From the NCBI GenBank assembly GCA_934096535.1, contig CAKOMC010000003.1:1-58302 (forward strand): a stretch of 58,302 nt of DNA, given 5' to 3'. Shown here one piece after another: positions 49,658-58,277 of this stretch. This DNA comes from an uncultured Bacilli bacterium. Lineage in GTDB: Bacteria > Bacillota_I > Bacilli_A > RF39 > UBA660. The translations under genes were made by a program, and so were the position numbers. A model generated the notes under the pieces. It was not told the origin of the DNA and ran no database searches. It worked only from the letters and a program-made list of their open reading frames with translations. How positions within the stretch are numbered: position 1 is the first letter of the stretch; the number at the start of each line of letters is the position of its first letter.

Positions 49658-50941
49658 CTACTCTTCTTGTTTATTTAAAACGAAAAGTAATCCTACATAA
49701 ATACTAACATTTGGCATATTTAAAACATGACCAGTAACTAAGGATATCATAATACTTAAAATAAATGTAAATAAGTATACGCCTTTTAATTTAGTAGCTT
49801 TAATATTTTTAAAACATAAATAACCATATATTAGAATACCAATAATACCAATAGAAAAGAAAATATCAAAAATATCCATTTCTATTCCTTTAAAGGTATT
49901 AACATAGCTTTTACCTAGTCCCATTAATATACTAACTAAAGGACTATTTAAATATAAATTATTAACCTTATTTAGTATTTCTAATCGACCACTAAAGACT
50001 AATTTATCTAAACCATTTAAACTAAAGATATTACTTAAATTAAAACCATAATAGTTTATCGCCCTGATTATATTTTTAGTAACAGCCATTTTAGGTAATA
50101 TTAATATAACTCCAATAACTAATAAAACTAAGAAAGTCCAAATAAGATATTTTTTCTTATTATCTAACTTTTTATAAACGGGGCGTAAATATTTAATAAG
50201 AAAATAAGTACTAACAATAATACTTCCTAAAATTAAAGTTTTAGTGCCTACTAAATAAATACATAAAAGCAGTTCGATAAAAGTTAGAGTAATTAAAAAG
50301 TAACTCTTTTTTCTAACTAAATATTCTATTACTAGAGGTAACATAATAACTAAGATATTACTTATCTCATTACCCCCATAAAACAAACCATAAAAGCCAT
50401 TCTTACCTTCATAAAAATTATTAGCATAATTACCATATTTAAAAAGATAAGGAATTATAATTAAGTTTAAATAAATTAAATAAGTTATCATAATTATTTT
50501 TAGATTAAAATACTTCTTATCAATATCCGTTTTATTCATAAAAGCAATAATAACGGGTAGATAAAAAATCGTTAAAAGGGTATTTAAACTACTACTTAGA
50601 CCATTGTTTAACCAAAATACCTGACAACCTAAATAAATTAGAAAATAAATAAGTAGAAACCATATATTCTTTCTTTTATCTTTATCAAGTAAAAGATATA
50701 AAATTATTAAAGCAAAAGTAATAGTTCTAAAAAGACTAGAAATACTAAGAAAATTAAAATTATATCTTATTTGTAAATAAGTTAAAGTATCCATTATGGG
50801 TTGTAAAATAACAAATACCATTAAAAAGATGGCAATAATTTTAGACAATTTCATAGTCATTTTATCATTAGACTTTACCCCTAAATTTCTTTTGTTTTTT
50901 TCCTTTTGAGGCTTATTAGTTTTCTTTATTTTGTTTTTCAT
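49658..50941 (-). CDS. O-antigen ligase / Wzy-like polymerase family membrane protein
   Basis: 427 residues with about 11 hydrophobic helices and a larger outer loop at about 287-345 containing GFNLSNIFSLNGLDKLVFSG and RLEIL, then NSPLVSILMGLG. The SGR motif before the last helices and the MGxG pattern are typical of WaaL/Wzy-type enzymes, which join glycans to lipid or polymer carriers. The N-terminus (about 1-30) is strongly basic. The ATG at 50941 lies inside the end of the glycosyltransferase gene (26-nt overlap), so the pair acts together in surface glycan or teichoic-like polymer assembly. The glycan is unknown. Confidence 0.82.
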   Translation of the reverse strand: MKNKIKKTNKPQKEKNKRNLGVKSNDKMTMKLSKIIAIFLMVFVILQPIMDTLTYLQIRYNFNFLSISSLFRTITFALIILYLLLDKDKRKNIWFLLIYFLIYLGCQVFWLNNGLSSSLNTLLTIFYLPVIIAFMNKTDIDKKYFNLKIIMITYLIYLNLIIIPYLFKYGNYANNFYEGKNGFYGLFYGGNEISNILVIMLPLVIEYLVRKKSYFLITLTFIELLLCIYLVGTKTLILGSIIVSTYFLIKYLRPVYKKLDNKKKYLIWTFLVLLVIGVILILPKMAVTKNIIRAINYYGFNLSNIFSLNGLDKLVFSGRLEILNKVNNLYLNSPLVSILMGLGKSYVNTFKGIEMDIFDIFFSIGIIGILIYGYLCFKNIKATKLKGVYLFTFILSIMISLVTGHVLNMPNVSIYVGLLFVLNKQEE

Positions 50942-52070
50942 CTAATAACTGCTCCCAAGTTTTAATTACTACTTCTTTAGTATATTTTTTAGCCGAGGTA
51001 TAAGCATTTTTACCCATATTTTTTAATTTAGCATTATCATTTAATAGTTCAATAATTTTATCAGCCATTTCATATTCATTACGATTATTAATTAAATAAC
51101 CATTATAACCAGCTTGAATTAACTCTCTGGCTCCTTCGGCTGAAGAAAATGCCACCACAGGCAAGCCATGGCTCATAGCCTCTAACATAACAAGTCCAAA
51201 GGATTCCGAATGACTTGTCATAATATAAAGACAAGAATTATCATATAACTTATCAATATCATCTTGGAATAAATAACCTGTCATCTTAACTTTACTAGCT
51301 AAATCATTTTTAACTATTGTCTCAAAAAGACTATTCTTTTCTTTACCATCACCAACTAAAGTTAAAGAAGTACCTTGGGTCTTTAAATTAACCAACTTAT
51401 AAACTTTAATTAAATCAGCAAAACCTTTAACAGCTTCTAATCTACCAACAGCAATTAAATTTCTATTATCATACTTAGTGGTCGTCTTACTAACATCATC
51501 AATATAATTAGGAATATATCTAACTTGACACTTTAGATTATTCTTAAGAAATTCATTTCTATAAAATTCTTGCAGCTCTTTATTAACCAGCACAACATCA
51601 TCTAAATACTTACAGGATTTAATAAATTCCTTAATTTCTTTTTTAGTATGATTATTATAATTATGTTCCCACCCAATGGCTCTAACACCATTGTTTTTAT
51701 ATTCCCCAAGAAGCTTATTAAAATACACTTTACTGCTAATAATTATATCACTATCACAAGCATCTATCGCATCAATAGTTTTTTTCTTTTTTAAATTTAA
51801 AACTTTTAAGGCATAACCAAAGTCTTTAATTAAACTAAATACTTTTAAATGTTTTAAATCATAGCGAATATCATCTCTGTTAGGCAAAACATTCGTTAGA
51901 TAACGAACATTAACCCTTTCATCAATCTCAAAAGCAGGCTCATCATAAAGTTTATAAACAGATAATATTTCTACCTTATATTTATCAACTAAACTATTAG
52001 CTAAATTTGTAATACACCTTTCGGCCCCACCATATCCTAAATGTAAGGATAAAATTGTTACTTTTTGCAT
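50916..52070 (-). CDS. GT4-family glycosyltransferase
   Basis: 384 residues, soluble, GT-B fold. The N-terminal LHLGYGGAERCITNLANSLV has the acceptor-site Gly-Gly; the C-terminal half shows NLIAVGRLEAVKGFADLI, GDGKEKNSL and SHSESFGLVMLEAMSHGLPV, with the two Glu (ESFGLVMLE) that bind the sugar nucleotide in GT4 enzymes. AGGTGATGG lies before the ATG at 52070. It is upstream of and overlaps the O-antigen-ligase-like gene, forming a two-gene glycan unit. Donor and acceptor cannot be read from the sequence. Confidence 0.92.
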   Translation of the reverse strand: MQKVTILSLHLGYGGAERCITNLANSLVDKYKVEILSVYKLYDEPAFEIDERVNVRYLTNVLPNRDDIRYDLKHLKVFSLIKDFGYALKVLNLKKKKTIDAIDACDSDIIISSKVYFNKLLGEYKNNGVRAIGWEHNYNNHTKKEIKEFIKSCKYLDDVVLVNKELQEFYRNEFLKNNLKCQVRYIPNYIDDVSKTTTKYDNRNLIAVGRLEAVKGFADLIKVYKLVNLKTQGTSLTLVGDGKEKNSLFETIVKNDLASKVKMTGYLFQDDIDKLYDNSCLYIMTSHSESFGLVMLEAMSHGLPVVAFSSAEGARELIQAGYNGYLINNRNEYEMADKIIELLNDNAKLKNMGKNAYTSAKKYTKEVVIKTWEQLLDEKQNKEN

Positions 52071-52115
52071 ACCATCACCTATTTAAAATTATACTTGAAA
52101 TTAAAGATAAGTAAA

Positions 52116-52147
52116 GAAAAAAATAGAACTCCTAAATCGGGTTCTAT
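52116..52147 (-). terminator. Terminator of the ABC-2 exporter genes
   Basis: Minus-strand stem ATAGAAC / GTTCTAT (52147-52141 with 52129-52123), 11-base loop, then seven T. Confidence 0.85.
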
Positions 52148-52188
52148 CTAAATCTTACTTAAAATTATTAAAAACATCTTGATTTTAT

Positions 52189-52944
52189 TTACTTTAAATC
52201 TTTTACTTCAAAAAGAAGCATACCTAAAGAATTAATTAAAATTATAAAGAATAAAGACCCCAAGCCCATAATTTTATAATTAACTATCGTTTCATAATCA
52301 TCTAAAAGCAAGCTTAACTGCATACTGGGAACCATTTCTAGCATTAACCTAATTTCTTTACTTTGTAACAATTTGGAATCCCAAAAGCTAGCCCAAGCTA
52401 TCATTGAGCCAAACATTAAAAAGCCATAACTGATTAAATTTGCTAACAAAGAACCTGCTTTACTTCTAAATAACATAGACCCCAAAACAAATAAAGAAAC
52501 AAACGCTAAGGTTGCTAAATAACCATCAAATAACAAATATCTAAAAATAACTTTATCTAAATCAATTGTTCCTTCATAATAATATAAACCATATCTAATT
52601 GCTAAATAATAAACAACAAAATATAAGGTTACCGCTAAAAAAGAAATTAATAAATTGGATAAATAAATATCTCTTCGCTTTTTACCAATTATTATCTTAT
52701 TGCGAATTGTTCCTTCTTCATAATCACTCCCCAGAAAAAAGCTAATAAAGAAAATGATAAATAATATAACAGCAATTGGAACTCCTAAAAGAAGACTACT
52801 ACCATCAATTCTTTCACATATTCCTTGAAAACAAGCATAATTTCTAACATTAATAAAACCATAGAGGGCTAAAATAACCAGACCAATATAAAATGTTTTA
52901 TCCTTTAGAAAACGCTTTAAATCTGTTAAAAGTAAATTAAGCAT
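52189..52944 (-). CDS. ABC-2 type transporter permease
   Basis: 251 residues with six hydrophobic helices (about 16-32, 52-72, 98-118, 138-160, 170-190, 226-246). Starts MLNLLLTDLKRFLKDKTFYI, the amphipathic N-terminal pattern of ABC-2 permeases. The ATG at 52944 has AGGTGATAAAA upstream, deciding against the GTG at 52953. It overlaps the ATPase gene by 8 nt. Probable partner in export or in peptide-antibiotic resistance. Substrate unknown. Confidence 0.83.
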   Translation of the reverse strand: MLNLLLTDLKRFLKDKTFYIGLVILALYGFINVRNYACFQGICERIDGSSLLLGVPIAVILFIIFFISFFLGSDYEEGTIRNKIIIGKKRRDIYLSNLLISFLAVTLYFVVYYLAIRYGLYYYEGTIDLDKVIFRYLLFDGYLATLAFVSLFVLGSMLFRSKAGSLLANLISYGFLMFGSMIAWASFWDSKLLQSKEIRLMLEMVPSMQLSLLLDDYETIVNYKIMGLGSLFFIILINSLGMLLFEVKDLK

Positions 52945-53851
52945 TTTTATCACCTACTTTTCCTAAAAAATAATCTTCTAAAGACTCTTCCCTACTTGTA
53001 ATATCTAAAACTTGACATTTAAGATTATCTAAATAAACAACCATTTTATTAATATTTAATTGACTACTAACTAGAAAAGTATTATCTTTTAAATGATACT
53101 TAATCTTTTCTTGTTTAAAATAATCTTGTAAAACTTTATTTTTATTAACTTTAATTAAAGTCTTCTTTTCTAGTTTTTGCATTAATTCTTTTTTACTAAT
53201 TGCTTCAATTAAATGCCCTTTTTCAATAATGCCATAATCTGTAGCTATCTTGGATAACTCATCTAAATAATGGCTGGAAATTATAAAAGTGATTTTTAGT
53301 TCTCTATTTAATTTTAAAATAACATTTCTAATATCATTAATTCCAACGGGATCTAAGCCGTTAGTTGGTTCATCTAAAATTAATATTTTAGCATCATTTA
53401 TTAAAGTCATAGCTATTCCTAAACGCTCACGCATACCTAAAGAATAGTTTTTTACTTTTTTACTATTATTTTCTAAATTAACTAGTTTTAAGAGTTCTAA
53501 TATTTTATTTTTATCCTTGATACCACATAAAGTTGCTTGTAAAACCATATTCTCATAAGCCGTTTTCTCTAAATATAAAGAACAAGTTTCAACAATGGCT
53601 CCTAATCTTTTACGAACTTTATAAATTTCTTGGTTCTCATTATCAATCCCATAAATAGTAAAACTACCTTTACTAGGTAATTGTAGTCCACATAAAACTC
53701 TAATTAAAGTCGTTTTTCCTGCCCCGTTTCGACCAATAAGCCCATAAATACTTCCTTCAGGCACTTTTAAACTTAAACTATTTAAAGCTAAAACATGACC
53801 ATATTTCTTATCTAAATTATTAACTTCAATAACATAATTTTCTTTCTTCAT
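52937..53851 (-). CDS. ABC transporter ATP-binding protein (BcrA/drug-exporter type)
   Basis: 304 residues. Intact motifs: Walker A GRNGAGKTT (about 38-46), signature YSLGMRERLGIAMTL, Walker B ILILDEPTNGLDPVGI and the switch His in ISSHYLDEL. NSLSLKVPEGSIYGLIGRNG and SLGMRERLG fit the BcrA/CcmA-like exporter group. The last 85 residues form the usual C-terminal extension. Promoter at 53874-53902. Together with the ABC-2 permease it forms a two-gene exporter next to the glycan pair; a link between the two is possible but not shown. Confidence 0.92.
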   Translation of the reverse strand: MKKENYVIEVNNLDKKYGHVLALNSLSLKVPEGSIYGLIGRNGAGKTTLIRVLCGLQLPSKGSFTIYGIDNENQEIYKVRKRLGAIVETCSLYLEKTAYENMVLQATLCGIKDKNKILELLKLVNLENNSKKVKNYSLGMRERLGIAMTLINDAKILILDEPTNGLDPVGINDIRNVILKLNRELKITFIISSHYLDELSKIATDYGIIEKGHLIEAISKKELMQKLEKKTLIKVNKNKVLQDYFKQEKIKYHLKDNTFLVSSQLNINKMVVYLDNLKCQVLDITSREESLEDYFLGKVGDKNA

Positions 53852-53873
53852 AACATCACTATCCTATAGTTAA

Positions 53874-53902
53874 ATTATATAGTAAGTTTTATTTCTAGTA
53901 AA
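53874..53902 (-). promoter_or_regulatory. Promoter of the ABC-2 exporter genes
   Basis: Minus-strand TTTACT (53902-53897), 17-nt spacer, TATAAT (53879-53874). Confidence 0.7.
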
Positions 53903-54001
53903 GAAATAATTAGTTTATAAAACATAATTAAAAACATTCTTTATAAAAGATACTTTTTAGAAAGTGGTGGGTGGGAAGAAACAATAATTATTGTAAACAA
54001 G

Positions 54002-54028
54002 AAAAAAAGCAGTATTTTAAATACCACT
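54002..54028 (-). terminator. Terminator of engB
   Basis: Minus-strand 9-bp stem AGTGGTATT / AATACTGCT (with G-U pairs) and a three-base loop, followed by seven T. It begins directly after the stop codon. Confidence 0.88.
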
Positions 54029-54610
54029 CTATAAATAAGAATCAATAATTCCCATAACTTTATCTTTACCCTCTTTAGTAACCGAAGAAAAATAGATTAT
54101 ATTATCCGTATCTTGTAAATCAAAGGCACTATTCAAAACTTTTTCAATTTTAGCTCGTTTAGACTGAGAGACTTTATCATATTTAGTCGCTACTATCGTT
54201 ACTTCTTTATGATAATACTTTAAAAAATTATACATTAGGAGGTCATCTTCCATTGGTTTGTTACGATAATCAATAATCAAAAACACTCTTTTTAGAGAAT
54301 CTCTATTCATTAAATATTCTTCAATCATCAAACCAAACTTGGCCTGTGTTTGCTTATCAACCGAAGCATAACCATATCCCGGAACATCAACTAAATAAAA
54401 AGATTCATTAACATTATAAAAATTTAAAGTCTGAGTCTTACCTGGTTTACTAGAAGTATGAGCAAAGTTTTTACGATTAATTAATGTATTAATAAAACTA
54501 CTCTTTCCTACATTACTACGCCCAACAAGTAAAAATTCTGGCAATTTTTCTGTCGGATATTGTGATTCTCGAACCGCTAAACTTTTCAAAGTTACGGAAT
54601 TAATTTTCAT
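54029..54610 (-). CDS. engB: Ribosome biogenesis GTPase EngB (YsxC/YihA)
   Basis: 193 residues, normal. A small GTPase needed for large ribosomal subunit assembly. Seen: G1 GRSNVGKSS (30-38), G2 TSSKPGKTQTLNFY, G3 DVPGYG and G4 TKYDK. The frame continues 28 codons upstream to 54694, but the CGAGGTG site 7 nt before the ATG at 54610 and the match of MKINSVTLKSLAV to the family fix the start. Its own promoter is at 54633-54661. Confidence 0.96.
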   Translation of the reverse strand: MKINSVTLKSLAVRESQYPTEKLPEFLLVGRSNVGKSSFINTLINRKNFAHTSSKPGKTQTLNFYNVNESFYLVDVPGYGYASVDKQTQAKFGLMIEEYLMNRDSLKRVFLIIDYRNKPMEDDLLMYNFLKYYHKEVTIVATKYDKVSQSKRAKIEKVLNSAFDLQDTDNIIYFSSVTKEGKDKVMGIIDSYL

Positions 54611-54632
54611 AAATAAACACCTCGTAGTTGTA

Positions 54633-54661
54633 ATTATAATATATTTAATTAATTTTTGCAA
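54633..54661 (-). promoter_or_regulatory. Promoter of engB
   Basis: Minus-strand TTGCAA (54661-54656), 17-nt spacer, TATAAT (54638-54633). The start falls near 54626, inside the upstream extension of the frame, which supports the shorter EngB. Confidence 0.75.
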
Positions 54662-54774
54662 ATTCCACCAAATGAAAACTTTCTGGCTATTCATGAATAT
54701 ATTATTCCGTTCTTACATAAACAATTTTTAGTTATATTTAAAAAAGCTGTCTGTTTACAATAAAACTTTTAGCC

Positions 54775-54798
54775 ATTTTAAAAGAAGGTTACCCTTCT
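54775..54798 (-). terminator. Terminator of the CotD-like gene
   Basis: Minus-strand stem AGAAGG / CCTTCT with loop GTAA, followed by TTTAAAA. The U tract is broken, so termination may be partial. Confidence 0.65.
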
Positions 54799-55112
54799 TA
54801 CATCATACCACATTTATTATCATAAACATTGCAACAAGTATCTTCTTCACAACAAGTATACATTGGTACATAAGTATGATGAATAATATGATGATTCATA
54901 ATTTTAGTATTTACAGGAACAATATGTTTTACTTCGTGATGGATTTCACGATGACAACATCTTTCTTGGGGACATTCATAGACAGGTACCATATTGCAAT
55001 CATTTAACCCCATATCCATACATTCGGTATTTATCGTATCCATCCCCATTTTATTGGTACTCATTTTATCCATTGGAACTGCTCCCATATCAAAACAACG
55101 GTTTCTTATCAT
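54798..55112 (-). CDS. CotD-like Cys/His-rich protein
   Basis: 104 residues. The N-terminal half is Met/Asp/Asn-rich; the second half is packed with Cys and His: ERCCHREIHHEVKHIVPVNT, then NHHIIHHTYVPMYTCCEEDT. This HHxVKHIVPxxTxxxNHHxxHH pattern resembles the inner spore coat protein D family. AGAAAGGA lies 9 nt before the ATG at 55112. Monocistronic between engB and ffh. It could be a coat protein, a metal-binding protein or a surface remnant in a non-sporulating lineage; only the resemblance is seen. Confidence 0.7.
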   Translation of the reverse strand: MIRNRCFDMGAVPMDKMSTNKMGMDTINTECMDMGLNDCNMVPVYECPQERCCHREIHHEVKHIVPVNTKIMNHHIIHHTYVPMYTCCEEDTCCNVYDNKCGMM

Positions 55113-55215
55113 AAAAAACAATCCTTTCTAATGTAGTGTATGATTATTTTTTTCTTCCTACTGGATAATTGTCCCATTTTTATTATAATCTTTATGCATT
55201 ATAGAAATTATTGAA

Positions 55216-55239
55216 TAAAAAAGAAGATGTTACTCTTCC
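55216..55239 (-). terminator. Terminator of ffh
   Basis: Minus-strand stem GAAGA / TCTTC with a six-base loop (55238-55223), followed by six T. It begins right after the stop codon. Confidence 0.8.
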
Positions 55240-56547
55240 TTAAAATGGCATTTTAAAGTTGCCACTAGCCATTTGTTTCATCATTTTTTGCATAGTTTCG
55301 AATTGTTTTAGTAAGCGATTTACTTCTTCAACAGTTCTTCCTGAACCTTCAGCAATACGGCGTTTTCTTGAAGCTTTTAATACTTCGGGATGTTTTCTTT
55401 CATATTTTGTCATGGATAAAACGATTGCCTCTACATGAGCCATGTCTTTAGGATCAATATTGATATTATTTAGACCAATCTGTCTTGCTTGAGGAAGCAA
55501 TTTTAAAAATTTATCTAAAGGCCCTAACTTCTTGATTTGTTTTAAATTTTTCAAGAAATCTTCTAAGTCATATTCTCCTTTTTTCATTTTAGCAGCTTGC
55601 TCTTCAACCTCATCAGCATCAATTACAGACTCTACTTTTTCCGCAATAGCCATAATATCGCCCATATCTAAGATACGCTCCGCCATTCGTTCAGGATCAA
55701 AAGTCATTAAGCCATCTAATTTTTCACTATCACCAATAAATTTAATTGGAACATGTGTTAAGTGTCTTACGGATAAAGCCACCCCGCCTTTAGTATTACC
55801 ATCCATTTTCGTTAAGATACAACCTGTTAAATTTAATTTATTATTAAAACCATTAATAACATTAATTGCATCTTGACCCATCATGGCATCAATTACTAAG
55901 ATTTCTTCATCTGGATGTGCTAAATCTTCAACATCTTTTAACTCTTCCATTAAAGTATCATCAATATGTAGTCGTCCCGCGGTATCGATAATAACATAGT
56001 CATTACCATTTTCTTTAGCAAATGTTAAAGCATCTTGAACAATTTCGGTAACTTTTTTGTTATCTTCACTAAATACTGGAATATTTAATTCTTTTCCAAC
56101 TGTTTTTAACTGGTCAATGGCTGCTGGTCTATAGATATCGCAAGCTACAAGTAAAGGTTTTTTAGCTTCTTTTTTTCTTAAGTAGTTAGCAAGTTTACCA
56201 CTGGTAGTTGTTTTACCACTACCTTGAAGACCAACAAGCATTAAAATTGTGGGATTACCTGTAACACATAGGGGCGCTACCTCTCCTCCTAAAAGTTCAA
56301 CAACTTCATCTTTAACAATCTTAATAAATAGCTCATCAGGTTTTAGTGATTTATCTACTTCTTGACCTAAGGCTTTTTCTTTAACATTATTAATAAATTC
56401 TTTTACTACTGTATAGTTAACATCAGCTTCTAATAAAGCCATTCTGATTTCTCTTACAGCATCATTTATATTTTCTTCTGTAATACGACCCATGCCTTTG
56501 ATATTTCTTATGGCATTTGTAAGTCTATCACCCATATATTCAAACAT
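55240..56547 (-). CDS. ffh: Signal recognition particle GTPase Ffh
   Basis: 435 residues, normal. The protein part of SRP: binds signal sequences and 4.5S/SRP RNA and delivers ribosomes to the membrane receptor. Seen: N domain (about 1-90), G1 GLQGSGKTT (about 105-113), DTAGRL, TKMDG, GDSEKLDGL, and the Met-rich M domain from about 300 (SGRTVEEVNRLLKQFETMQK near the end). AGGTGAT lies about 8 nt before the ATG at 56547; a TGATACAAT extended -10 lies about 20 nt above it. The ylxM partner gene, often upstream in Bacilli, is not adjacent. Confidence 0.97.
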   Translation of the reverse strand: MFEYMGDRLTNAIRNIKGMGRITEENINDAVREIRMALLEADVNYTVVKEFINNVKEKALGQEVDKSLKPDELFIKIVKDEVVELLGGEVAPLCVTGNPTILMLVGLQGSGKTTTSGKLANYLRKKEAKKPLLVACDIYRPAAIDQLKTVGKELNIPVFSEDNKKVTEIVQDALTFAKENGNDYVIIDTAGRLHIDDTLMEELKDVEDLAHPDEEILVIDAMMGQDAINVINGFNNKLNLTGCILTKMDGNTKGGVALSVRHLTHVPIKFIGDSEKLDGLMTFDPERMAERILDMGDIMAIAEKVESVIDADEVEEQAAKMKKGEYDLEDFLKNLKQIKKLGPLDKFLKLLPQARQIGLNNINIDPKDMAHVEAIVLSMTKYERKHPEVLKASRKRRIAEGSGRTVEEVNRLLKQFETMQKMMKQMASGNFKMPF

Positions 56548-56728
56548 TTTCTTATCACCTAATTAATTGTATCAAATATCGAAAAAAATGTCTTTATTTT
56601 CTTCCTATTTCTCGCAAAAAAAATGACTATTTCTAGCCACTTTATGCTGTTTTTTAATTTTTTTTCTTAATTCGTTGTTTTTTTATTAATTTTGCTAATG
56701 TTATTCAATTATAATAGTAATAATTTTT

Positions 56729-58030
56729 TTATTTACTTGCAAGTTTATATGGATTATCCAAAGTCCCGTTGCCATTCACAACGACATTTTTATCTAGAGA
56801 TATTACGGGTCTTAATCCTAAATTAGAAGTAGTTTTACTATCAGCAACCAATTTGCCTTCAGTAGTAACAGCAAAATTATCGACAACATTATAATTATAA
56901 ACTACCTGACTACCACTAAGAGTGTAAAAACCAACACTATCTTCTTTATTGATTAAATAATAATTTTCAAAAGTTGTATTACTAGAAGAACCAGTATATC
57001 TCACTTCATCAACATTTATAAGACCAATTTTACTTTCTTCCATAGTACCACTACATTTTAAACTAGGAGCATTATCATTTAGAATTCTTTGATAAGAGTT
57101 AAAGAATTTACCGTCGATAGTTTCTAAGTAATAGGCATTTTCGTTACAAAATTTACTGGTTACAATATAATTATCTATATTACTTAAATTAGAACTATAC
57201 CAACTATTTAATTTTTCTATGGCTGTACTTTTGCTTAAAATAACATTGTTACCATAATCTTTATTATCAATTTTACTACGGAAAGCACTAGTTATAACAT
57301 TACTATTTGCTATTAGACGAATGGAACCATCACCATTTATTCTTAAAATACGAAACAAAATATTATTTAAAGAAACATAATTATTATTAACATTTCCTCT
57401 AAAAACATAAGATAGGCCCTCATCATCTTCAGTTACAAATAAGCCACTATCAGTAAAATTATTTAAATAATCACTTTCGGTCATTTTGCTTGCTTCATTC
57501 GTTTCTAAAATAAGTTCTTTAAAAGTTTTTTGCTCTTTTTTTCTAATTTCCTTATAAGTCATGATATTTGCGCTCATTCCATAGTTATCATCATCACCTA
57601 AATTAGTAATCACTATATCATAAGTAAGAGTTTCTTTAATGCCAATATCTTTCGTTTTCAAAATTTCCGTATCCATATTACCAAGATAATCTTGATAAAC
57701 AATGGTACCATCTCTATCAACTAATTTGACTTCCATTTTATCATTATGTTTATTAATATCCATTAAAGATATACTTACAAAGGTGGCACTATTTGACACA
57801 TTTGTTATTGTTAAATGCTTAACCATACTTTCTTTATTGCCTAAATAAGATGTTTCAAAATAATTACCATCTTTATAATTAATACTAAAAGTTTCATCAG
57901 CCAAAATTAAAGAAGAATCTGAGGCTTCTTCTTTAGAGTTATATACATAGGCATGGGAGACGCAAAAACCTGATAACATTATTATCAATGCCATAATAAC
58001 AATACCGATTTTTGTGCTTATCCTCTTCAT
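56729..58030 (-). CDS. Secreted surface protein of a paralogous family (member 2)
   Basis: 433 residues. N-terminal signal/anchor helix (about 8-27), a beta domain at about 45-160 (TITNVSNSATFVSISLMDIN), then the module shared with the gene at 47955: LSYVFRGNVNNNYVSLNNIL followed by RILRINGDGSIRLI, a helical insertion, and the end LGLRPVISLDKNVVVNGNGT. The extra beta domain before the module distinguishes it from member 1. GGGG lies about 8 nt before the ATG at 58030. Monocistronic, promoter at 58059-58087. Function unknown. Confidence 0.75.
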   Translation of the reverse strand: MKRISTKIGIVIMALIIMLSGFCVSHAYVYNSKEEASDSSLILADETFSINYKDGNYFETSYLGNKESMVKHLTITNVSNSATFVSISLMDINKHNDKMEVKLVDRDGTIVYQDYLGNMDTEILKTKDIGIKETLTYDIVITNLGDDDNYGMSANIMTYKEIRKKEQKTFKELILETNEASKMTESDYLNNFTDSGLFVTEDDEGLSYVFRGNVNNNYVSLNNILFRILRINGDGSIRLIANSNVITSAFRSKIDNKDYGNNVILSKSTAIEKLNSWYSSNLSNIDNYIVTSKFCNENAYYLETIDGKFFNSYQRILNDNAPSLKCSGTMEESKIGLINVDEVRYTGSSSNTTFENYYLINKEDSVGFYTLSGSQVVYNYNVVDNFAVTTEGKLVADSKTTSNLGLRPVISLDKNVVVNGNGTLDNPYKLASK

Positions 58031-58058
58031 AACTTACCCCGACCATTTCCATAACAAA

Positions 58059-58087
58059 AGTATAACAATTTACTTAAAATAAATCAA
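58059..58087 (-). promoter_or_regulatory. Promoter of the member 2 surface-protein gene
   Basis: Minus-strand TTGATT (58087-58082), 17-nt spacer, TATACT (58064-58059) preceded by TGT, an extended -10. Confidence 0.7.
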
Positions 58088-58240
58088 TTAAATTTCTAAT
58101 TTCTTACAATTTTTTTAGCTTTTTGAGATAGTTAGCCTTCTGTTTTTCAATTAAAGTTATCTTAAAGACAATTTATGTTAAATAATTTCAAATATAAATT
58201 AAAAAGATAGATAATATTTGCTAAAATGAAGTTGTAAGAT

Positions 58241-58273
58241 AAAAGTAGACACAAAAAAGATGTGTTTACTTTT
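58241..58273 (+). repeat. 12-bp inverted repeat beside a promoter at the window edge
   Basis: AAAAGTAGACAC (58241-58252) is inverted at GTGTTTACTTTT (58262-58273), one G-T pair, nine bases between. It ends 8 bases before a TATAAT. It may be an operator for a regulator or a terminator hairpin. Confidence 0.6.
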
Positions 58274-58277
58274 TCTT

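Noticed and set aside
56548..56728. SRP RNA or ylxM near ffh
   Set aside because: No GNAR-tetraloop hairpin domain and no ORF in the gap; the upstream gene is a surface protein.
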